Shown piece after piece: positions 39,996 through 46,265 of a stretch of 52,019 nucleotides of DNA. The stretch is from IMG/VR virus record IMGVR_UViG_3300025669_000043, positions 1-52,019 of that record; one strand, 5' to 3'. The notes under the pieces are model-generated. The model saw nothing but the letters and a program-made list of their open reading frames with translations. It did not search any database and was not told the origin of the DNA. Positions within the stretch are counted from its first letter, which is position 1, and each line of letters begins with the position of its first letter. Source of the DNA: a virus. The position numbers and the translations under genes were made by a program.

Positions 39996-42510
39996 TTAAT
40001 TTATTTCGGGCGCTTCATCGGGCTCCGGCTCGATCTGCCGCTCACTGCCGACCTTCAGCAGGTCATCCTCACTCAGCTCGGAGCCGTCATTCGTCAAGCC
40101 GGGCACGATGTCTGCCGTCTTGGCCGCCTCGCCGCTGGACCGCTCAAGGTCCGCGGGGAGCGCCGCACTCTCCGCCCAGCGCCGTACGCGGTCCAGCTTC
40201 GTGCGCCAGCCGATGATGACCTGATTGACGTGCTCAAGCCCCTCTATCACGTCCTCAGTCGCCAGCTCCGCCTTGCCGGCGTCGAAGGCCGTGTAGAGCG
40301 CTTGGATGATGGCCTGCTCGATCTCAGCCCCGGTGTAGTCCTCTGTGGCCTCTGCCACCGCGGCCGCGTCCGCGCCGGCCGCCCGGGGGTGCTTGGCCTG
40401 CAGCACCTTCACGATCTGCTCCCGAGCCTCGATGCCCGGCAGGTCACACCAGAAGATCGCGTCAAACCGTCCCGAGCGGAAGAACTCCGCCGGGAGCTTC
40501 AGGGGATCGTTCGCAGTGGCAATCAAGAACACGGGTTTCTCATTCTCCTGCAGCCAGGTGAGGAACTGCCCGAACACGCGCATAGACGTGCCGCTGTCCG
40601 CGTCGCCGCTTCCGCCAACGCCGCTGAATGCTTTCTCGCAAATGTTACTCGGCTTCATGCCGGGGCAGGTCGTTTCCGCCTGCCTCTCCGCATCGCTACG
40701 GAGATCGGACTATATCTTCACCTTGGTGCTGTTGGCGGTAACACCTCCAGCACAAACCTCTCGCGTTGTGGCGCCGATCTGTTGTCCCGCAAGCAATGCA
40801 CCTGTCGTGGTGCCGCGCCCAGCGTCCTGAGACGTGGACCCGGACATGGCATGGCTTGCATAGCGTCACCAGATTCGAGAGTTCGTTGTTCTTGTCTTCG
40901 TGCCTACGGCGACTTCGCCCGTTTCCATCCAGATGATGGACTACAAGGTCGGCTGTCTCGCCGCACTGCTGACATACGTAACCGTCGCGCTCAAGGGCCG
41001 CCTCTCGCGTGCTAGCGTAGTGATATGCCTCTCTGCGCAGCCTATAGTAGGCCGTGCCACCGTTGCGCCGGTTCCAGGTTCGCTTCGTCTCTGCGATCCT
41101 GTCCGCGTGCGCCTCACGGTAGCGGCTCTGATAACACTGCTGACACAAGCCTCTGGCCATATGTTTGACGGTCGCTGTTCCGCACACAAGGCAACGAACA
41201 TGATTCCTTGACCACATGAAACCTCTCCTTGTTTGGAAAAACCTTTCCCAATTATAAGGGCTTCGTGCGGCCAAGTCAAGGGCCTGGCGTGTAGTCTCTG
41301 AGGGGCCAGCCACGGCTTCCCTGCGGATTGTCCGCACAGAGCAACTTTTACCTTCGACGCGCTGGCAAGGCGCAGGTGTGCTCTGATACTCGGATGTTCC
41401 CGCATATAGCCAGGTTTGTCGCATGGATCACTCCACACGGAGACCGAGAGCGTTGATCTCATCAATCCACATTACGCACGGGGCAATGGCATTCGCCGTC
41501 TCAAGCGCACGGCGGATACCGTTCTCGCTCTCGCCGACGAACTTGTTGAACGCGGCCGACACGTCAAACCGCAGCAGTGGCATCTGCCACGCCGTCGCCA
41601 CGCACTTGGCGGTCAAGCTCTTGCCGCTTCCGGGGAGGCCTGCCGCAAGGATGGCCTTGGGTCGTGGCAGCCCGAACTCCTTGGCCTCGCGAGAGAACGC
41701 TTTCTTGCGGCTGACCAACCAGCTCTTGAGCCGCTCCAGTCCGCCGATTCCGTCAAGCCCACGCTCGTCAGGGTCGACCCACGTTACCGCACTGGTCTGG
41801 CCGATCAAGTCCTTTTTCGCTTCCGTGAGTCGTGCAATGTCCAGCGTCTTGCAGGCCGCAATGCTCTGAGTGCAAGCGATCTCTGCCTGGGCCGCCTCCA
41901 ACCCGCTGAGCGCGTCGACCACTTCGTCAAGGCGCTCAGTCGCCTGGGCTGCCACCGCCGCGGGCTTGATGTGCGGGATGATGGATTCCACGATGGCGAC
42001 CAGCTCATCCCGCGTGGGAAGGGGCAGATGCATGGGCACGATACCCGGCAGCTCTGGCGCCGGCTCCGTGTCAACGATGATGATGCCCCGACCATCCTCT
42101 GTTCCCAAGCGAGCTTCGTTCTCGGCTTCGTCGCGCAGCAAACGCGGAATCTGCCACAACATCTTGAGCAAAGCGCTCAAGTCCTCGATCACGTACAGGT
42201 TGCGGCCATGCCGCTCCTTGATTGCCGCGAACAGGCCAAGCGGGTCTTGGGTCTGGGGGTCGACCGTGTTGCCGAATATATGCACGCTCGACTGCCCGTC
42301 TTGCCTCTCAGCGGGGACAAGCCCAGTGGTTGTCCGCCAGCGCCAGAGCGCATACTTGCCGGTCGCGGCCAGGCTCTTGGCCACGGCCTCGACGCGTCGC
42401 TCCTCGCGGGTCTGCACCCAGATGATGCCGGCCCGTGCTCGCAGGTGCCGGCCGACGTCGCGGGCGAAAGCCCTCAGTCCCGTCACGTTATCCGTCTGCT
42501 TCACTACCAT
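39996..42510 (-). CDS. Ycf46-like AAA+ ATPase, gene split by a group I intron
   Basis: Exon 1 is 42510-41456 and exon 2 is 40638-39996; joined they give 565 residues with the frame intact. Exon 1: N-terminal domain, then LAAGLPGSGKSLTAKCVATA (Walker A) and ending in Walker B VMWIDEI. Exon 2 resumes with EKAFSGVGG, LIATANDPLKLPAEF (sensor 1) and RSGRFDAIFWCDLPG (Arg finger), and ends in a C-terminal helical lid and acidic tail. The exact join restores IDEIEKAFSG, the classical Ycf46/FtsH-type sequence. The start has AAGGAG. It probably works with the DUF1257-like protein. Confidence 0.88.
40696..41217 (-). CDS. Intron-encoded HNH homing endonuclease
   Basis: The start is ATG 41215-41217 with AAGGAGAGG; 173 residues. 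Three CxxC zinc units are seen: CLVCG/CQQC, CQQCG/CKPC and CIACG/CWRC. The HNH core is VVHHLDGNGRSRRRHEDKNN, then LSNLVTLCKPCHVRVH. The last codons overlap the intron S element (P7). A longer frame to 41424 has no ribosome site and would cover intron core. It mediates intron homing by cutting intronless alleles. Confidence 0.87.
   Translation of the reverse strand: MWSRNHVRCLVCGTATVKHMARGLCQQCYQSRYREAHADRIAETKRTWNRRNGGTAYYRLRREAYHYASTREAALERDGYVCQQCGETADLVVHHLDGNGRSRRRHEDKNNELSNLVTLCKPCHVRVHVSGRWARHHDRCIACGTTDRRHNARGLCWRCYRQQHQGEDIVRSP
41251..41279 (-). promoter_or_regulatory. Intron-internal sigma-70 promoter
   Basis: -35 TTGACT (41274-41279), 17-nt spacer, -10 TATAAT (41251-41256), ending about 34 nt before the HNH start. 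It lacks the CTTGTGG box of the phage's early promoters, so it probably came with the intron. Confidence 0.75.
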
Positions 42511-42554
42511 CAGTCTCGCTCCTTGGGTTGCCCGGTTGCCGGGCGGTATAGGTG

Positions 42555-43136
42555 TTACTGGGCCTTCCGCCGCTGGCAGTAGAGGTGAAGCCCGACCTTG
42601 GAACTCTCGACTATCAACGCCTTGGCGCCGTCGTGGTACTGAGGGAACGCCGCGCGCATCATCTGCGCATATTCCCGACGGCCAGCCGTGTCTTGAGCCG
42701 CCACATAGCGCAGGGTCATCCGGTAGCCGAACAGCCCGCGCTCGCGCTCCGAACCCACAAGTGCCTGGTCAACCCATGGCCATGGCACCCAGCGCTCGCC
42801 ACACAAGGGGGCCGGCCCAACATCCATCAAGCGCAGGGGTGCCCAACTCCAATGGCCAACCCCGGTGAGTGCGTCCCGCAAAAGCCGCGGGTCAGCCTCC
42901 GCCAGATCGAAGCGCAGCACGAAGCCCTCCTCACTGCCGCACAACTCCCTCCCTTCCCGATGTTCGCACGGCAGATCAACCACGATCCGAGCCGACGCGC
43001 CAAGCGCACCGCGGACCGCGATCTCTGGGTGCCAGCTCGGCAGGGCTTCCACGCCAACATACATCGGGACCATCAGCGCTTCGTCACTGGGGTCCAGCGG
43101 CTCCAAGTCACGCCCGATCATTTCTTCTCTGTCCAT
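42555..43136 (-). CDS. Unrecognised early protein
   Basis: 193 residues from ATG 43134-43136 (AGGAGCGACGACG). Mixed alpha-beta: ARIVVDLPCEHREGRELCGS, FVLRFDLAEADPRLLRDALT, TAGRREYAQMMRAAFPQYHD and a basic C-terminus. It precedes the Ycf46-like ATPase. A 6-bp GC hairpin (42530-42544) lies in the 44-nt gap. Confidence 0.6.
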   Translation of the reverse strand: MDREEMIGRDLEPLDPSDEALMVPMYVGVEALPSWHPEIAVRGALGASARIVVDLPCEHREGRELCGSEEGFVLRFDLAEADPRLLRDALTGVGHWSWAPLRLMDVGPAPLCGERWVPWPWVDQALVGSERERGLFGYRMTLRYVAAQDTAGRREYAQMMRAAFPQYHDGAKALIVESSKVGLHLYCQRRKAQ

Positions 43137-43299
43137 CGTCGTCGCTCCTTGTCACGGAAAACATGGTACACTCGCCGCACGTCAGCGGCCCGTCGTCTTC
43201 GCACTTGAATCGCTCTCGACACTCCGCCAAGGTGAGGCCACGTCCCTCAGCCTCAGCGAAGCCGTTGTCTTGCATCTTGCACCTGCCCTTGAGTCGCAC
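43108..43299 (-). CDS. Small Cys-containing protein
   Basis: 63 residues from GTG 43297-43299 (AGGGAGCG upstream); overlaps the next start by 29 nt. Content: LTLAECRERFKCEDDGPLTC followed by GECTMFSV, a probable Zn-binding cluster, and a basic tail. Confidence 0.5.
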   Translation of the reverse strand: MRLKGRCKMQDNGFAEAEGRGLTLAECRERFKCEDDGPLTCGECTMFSVTRSDDDGQRRNDRA

Positions 43300-43300
43300 G

Positions 43301-43597
43301 CTACGCTCCCTTTGCTTTGGCGATGGCAGCGCTTAGTATTTGATCCGTTTTGCAGCCAAGAACACAACGCTTCCATACATACTCACACGCTGCCAAGAGT
43401 TCAGGCGCGGCGGCGAGCAACATTGCGTCCTCGTGTGATGGAGGTGAAGGTGATCCAGTGGGATCGTCAGTCTCACCACATACCCACACAAAGTCGTCTT
43501 TCGTCTTGTTTGGGTTCGTCTCACATGAGCCGACACACCATGTTTCAGCGTCTTCGTCAAAAACAAACCACCACGGGCCTGGCGTATGCGTCTTCAT
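43301..43597 (-). CDS. 'TPGPW' family phage protein
   Basis: 98 residues, first gene of its transcript, with AAGGAG before ATG 43595-43597. It starts MKTHTPGPWWFVFDEDAETW and has EDAMLLAAAPELLAACEYVW, the typical ends of a widespread small phage protein of unknown function (HTPGPW... A.LIAAAPdLLeAc). Confidence 0.72.
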   Translation of the reverse strand: MKTHTPGPWWFVFDEDAETWCVGSCETNPNKTKDDFVWVCGETDDPTGSPSPPSHEDAMLLAAAPELLAACEYVWKRCVLGCKTDQILSAAIAKAKGA

Positions 43598-43639
43598 CTG
43601 GCAACTCCTTGATTTGGTTGGCTACTTCACTCTGCCCTA

Positions 43640-43667
43640 ATTATACCACAAGGGCAACGGAAGTCAA
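43640..43667 (-). promoter_or_regulatory. Sigma-70 promoter, CTTGTGG class
   Basis: -35 TTGACT (43662-43667), 16-nt spacer ending CTTGTGG, -10 TATAAT (43640-43645). Upstream AAACTTGGCAACTTTCC matches the 31.99-kb promoter's upstream element. It drives 43597 through the ATPase gene. Confidence 0.86.
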
Positions 43668-44018
43668 GAGGAATTAAGGAAAGTTGCCAAGTTTATTTGC
43701 ACCACCGCGAGTCAACACAACCCGCAATTTCCCCTCCGAGATATGGCACCTCGAATGGCGTGTCTGCCAGCGGGGTTGTTGCGCTTCCGGTCGCGTGGAT
43801 TGTGAAGGCTTCCGCCTCATCTCGCCGGGAGAAGGGTCGCGGCTGACTGCGGGTCCGTCAGTGTGTCCGCTCTACCGCTGTGCAACCATTATTCTGGGCT
43901 GGCTACTGCCCGTGTTGGGCGGTTGGCCGCCCGCTTCCCCTGGGCCGGACCGCGCGGTGGGGGCGCTTGACGCCTCGCACGGAAGGGCCGTCGTCGGGGC
44001 TGAGCTGGGCCGCTTCAT
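43668..44018. other. Region without a supported gene
   Basis: About 350 nt between the methyltransferase stop and the 43.6-kb promoter. The promoter-proximal part is A/T-rich. At 43870-43895 the minus strand reads AGCGGTAGAGCGG, like a tRNA D arm, but no cloverleaf closes. No ribosome-site-backed frame is seen on either strand. Confidence 0.5.
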
Positions 44019-44935
44019 TCATCCGCGGCTCCAAAGTGTTTGGAAAAAGCGCTGCACCACGATTGGAACGACTCCGTTGCCAAGGGCTCGCAGTCTGTCC
44101 ACCCGAGCGGGAACCCCATGAGCCACTCGACCCACGTCGGGTTCAGTTGACCACCAGCTTGCGTGCTGAGTGCCGTCCCGCCTTGGGGGTATTGCTTCTT
44201 GCGGTGTCCCGTGTCGTCTGCGCATGGGGTTGTCCACATCTTCACCGTCTTGGCCAGCCCGCACTCGTTCGGCCTGTCCTTGCCCTTCGTCGTGCGGCCC
44301 CCCGTTGCATCGGCGACGCACGGCGTTGGCCACGCCCGTGACGGGTTGGCCTCCAGGCTGTCCTTCGCCGCGGCCGGCAGATCCCAACCGTGGGTCTTCG
44401 TTGCCTTCGCCTTGCCCGCCAGCACCGCAACGCGTGGTGTAGGCCAGAGCCCACCACCTGTCCCGCCTGTGCGGGGCGCCGCAGGCCGACGCCGGTATGC
44501 AGTCCCACAGCACGTCATACCCGCACGTGGCCAGGCCCCCGAGAACGGTTCCCAACGCTCCCCCGGCAGTAAGGATGCCTGGCACGTTCTCCATGAAGAC
44601 GAATCGTGGTCGAACTTCGCCAACGATCCTGAGCATCTCAAACCAGAGGCCAGAGCGTTCACATTCGAGGCCAGCACGCTTCCCGGCGCATGAGAGGTCT
44701 TGGCACGGGAAGCCGCCAGCGACAATATCCACGCGTCCAGTCCAGGGTCGCCCGTTGAAGGTGCGCACGTCGTCCCAGATCGGGGCGTCGTCAATGCATC
44801 CATCTCCGATCCTGGCCTTGAGGACTTCAACGCAGTAGGGCTCCCGCTCGACGTAGCAGACGGTGCGGTAGGTTGGCATGGCGAGCTTGAGCCCGAGGTC
44901 GATGCCTCCAATTCCGGAAAATAGAGAAATGCCAT
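44015..44935 (-). other. Long overlapping frame inside the methyltransferase gene
   Basis: A second minus-strand frame stays open for ~306 codons over nearly the whole methyltransferase gene. It contains DSSSWRTCQASLLPGERW, FSGAWPRAGM, repeated WPTP/WTTP and NPTWVEWLMGFPLGWT, phrases I know from phage proteins annotated as DNA methylases. Either these are real dual-coded proteins or an overlap artefact repeated in databases. I see no ribosome site for this frame. Confidence 0.3.
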
Positions 44936-44966
44936 TGATGGCCTCCGGTTGTTGTTGACTACTCAT
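44019..44966 (-). CDS. C5-cytosine DNA methyltransferase
   Basis: 315 residues from ATG 44964-44966 (AGGA upstream). Canonical motifs in order: I SLFSGIGGIDLGL, IV GGFPCQDLS with catalytic Cys, VI FMENVPG, VIII PHRRDRWWALAY, X RALGNGVVP. The target-recognition part between VIII and X is Gly/Arg/Gln-rich and low in complexity. It methylates cytosine at an unknown site, likely protecting phage DNA from host restriction; no partner endonuclease is nearby. It is first in the transcript from 45214-45242. Confidence 0.92.
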   Translation of the reverse strand: MSSQQQPEAINGISLFSGIGGIDLGLKLAMPTYRTVCYVEREPYCVEVLKARIGDGCIDDAPIWDDVRTFNGRPWTGRVDIVAGGFPCQDLSCAGKRAGLECERSGLWFEMLRIVGEVRPRFVFMENVPGILTAGGALGTVLGGLATCGYDVLWDCIPASACGAPHRRDRWWALAYTTRCGAGGQGEGNEDPRLGSAGRGEGQPGGQPVTGVANAVRRRCNGGPHDEGQGQAERVRAGQDGEDVDNPMRRRHGTPQEAIPPRRDGTQHASWWSTEPDVGRVAHGVPARVDRLRALGNGVVPIVVQRFFQTLWSRG

Positions 44967-45213
44967 ATCACATCCTCAGAACGTAAACGAGCCGCGGCAT
45001 TTCGGCCACAGCTCGGGGTGTACAAGGCGAAGGCCAGCGGGCTGGAACCCCTGGCCTTCTATTCGAGAGAGCGCTGGCGGGCCGACAGACACAGCAACCC
45101 GCGCGCTCATAATCGATGATATGGTATCGGTGACGGTGCATGTGTCTGTTGCTACTCCGCCAGCCAAGACGTTCCAGCGCCAAGGCGGCTTCTCAATCAA
45201 GTTGACTGCATGA
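44967..45213. other. Untranslated leader of the methyltransferase transcript
   Basis: About 240 nt between promoter and methyltransferase start. One minus-strand frame is open (PPWRWNVLAGGVATDTCTVT) down to 44976 but has no ATG or ribosome site near the transcript start. An inverted repeat AAGGCCAG...CTGGCCTT (around 45028-45060) could fold in the leader. Confidence 0.4.
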
Positions 45214-45242
45214 ATTATACCAGATTCCCCATGCAAAGTCAA
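45214..45242 (-). promoter_or_regulatory. Sigma-70 promoter for the methyltransferase
   Basis: -35 TTGACT (45237-45242), 17-nt spacer, -10 TATAAT (45214-45219) with TGG extended -10. It lacks the full CTTGTGG box (AATCTGG instead), so it may escape the regulation of the other early promoters. Confidence 0.82.
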
Positions 45243-45289
45243 GCAGAATCTTTGGGCATCCGCGGTGGCGCCCGTCCCCGTGTGATCCT

Positions 45290-45631
45290 CAGTTCGCAGA
45301 ACACTACCCGCCCCCCTTGGGGGGTAGGGGGGTTCTGTACTCTGGTTCTGACTCTGACTCTGACTCTACCCGTTACAAGTCCGTTACATCGGCGTTACAT
45401 TCCTGTTGCAAAAAGGGGCCGCACAGAGGCTAAGATGCCCCAAGCTAGTGTTTGTGGGAATATGCGCGGGAAAAGGCGCTACGACGCCACTTCGCCGGCA
45501 ACCTATTCCGGGATGGCCCACAGCCCCGTGCCGAGTAACCCCGGTGAAACAAGTTGGCAACGCGCGTGCAACAGATCGGGAACGCCCATGTAACGCAGAT
45601 GTAACGCAGATGTAACGCCGATGTAACACGC
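45290..45631. repeat. Inverted clusters of 11-bp iterons (possible origin or operator)
   Basis: GTTACA(T) starts at 45372, 45383 and 45394, and its reverse complement ATGTAAC at 45588, 45599, 45610 and 45621, each with an 11-bp period. The 18-mers GTTACATCGGCGTTACAT and ATGTAACGCCGATGTAAC are exact reverse complements. Nearby are a (GACTCT)n tract (45349-45367) and a C6-TT-G6 palindrome (45311-45324). No gene is supported here; the region separates the late lipoprotein gene from the early methyltransferase unit. Confidence 0.8.
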
Positions 45632-46123
45632 CTACCAAACGAGCCTCAGAACGCACGTCGCGGCCACCGCTACCCCAGAGATTACGAGCACGGATCGGCA
45701 CCATGAAGGCACGTCAAGCCGTCCCACGGTCAACACGCAGAAGCCGCCCATCAAGCACCCGGCAACAAGCCCAAGGAGCCGGCGGAACCAGGCCTGCCAC
45801 CCGAAGCCGAGCCGCTCCCGTGCCGCATCCAGTCCCCACGCGCTGCTGCTCTGGCTCGCGTCCACCGCACCCGTCGTGCTCACCGCCCCGAGGCCGCCAG
45901 TGGCCGCCCCCGAGTCCTGGCTCTGTCGGCTGTGCTGCTCGCTCTCGTGTTCGCTGTGGACGCTAACCGTCGCCGCCCCGCCTCCTGTGTCAACACCAAC
46001 GGACGTCGGCGAGCTGGCCGCCGGCCCGGTCTGGCCAGTCGGCGGCGCCCCGCCTTGGCATCCGGCGAGAGTCACGGTGATGAACACCGCTGCGAATATG
46101 ATTCGTCGTGCGAATATACGCAT
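45632..46123 (-). CDS. Lipoprotein with C-terminal membrane segments
   Basis: 163 residues from ATG 46121-46123 (AAGGA upstream). Type II signal: MRIFARRIIFAAVFITVTLA followed by GCQGG, the lipobox LAGC. A Ser/Thr/Gly-rich disordered middle (TGPAASSPTSVGVDTGGGAA) is followed by two hydrophobic stretches (LLGLVAGCLMGGFCVLTVG, VLVISGVAVAATCVLRLVW). It is a late, envelope-located protein; a lysis/spanin-like or superinfection-exclusion role is possible, but neither is shown. Confidence 0.68.
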   Translation of the reverse strand: MRIFARRIIFAAVFITVTLAGCQGGAPPTGQTGPAASSPTSVGVDTGGGAATVSVHSEHESEQHSRQSQDSGAATGGLGAVSTTGAVDASQSSSAWGLDAARERLGFGWQAWFRRLLGLVAGCLMGGFCVLTVGRLDVPSWCRSVLVISGVAVAATCVLRLVW

Positions 46124-46265
46124 CGGTTTTTCCTTCTCTCAAGTCGACTCTACGGAATCCTTGCTACAGATGCCAGCAAGGGCCTTGACGCTTGTCGTTG
46201 TTTACTCAGGCCGGCCGCTGCGGAAGCCAAGATCGCGAGTTAGGACGCGAATATGTGCAACATAA

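Larger units (their letters stand above)
40639..41455 (-). mobile_element. Group I intron (817 nt) in the AAA+ ATPase gene
   Basis: The 5' exon ends in T (41456) and the intron ends in G (40639), as group I introns require. Core elements are visible: an R-like CAGAGACTACACG (41288-41300) and an S-like AAGATATAGTCCG (40706-40718), whose GACTA/TAGTC segments form P7. The insertion is exactly within the Walker B-downstream codon (GAGAT|C). The intron carries an HNH gene and its own promoter, so it is a homing element. Confidence 0.88.

Noticed and set aside
43850-43912. tRNA-like D-arm (AGCGGTAGAGCGG) downstream of the methyltransferase
   Set aside because: No anticodon stem, T arm or acceptor stem can be closed around it.
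45311-45324. C6-TT-G6 palindrome as a terminator
   Set aside because: Loop of two bases and no T tract on either strand.
45372-45627. CRISPR-like array
   Set aside because: The repeat unit is only 7-11 bp with no unique spacers; it fits iterons.
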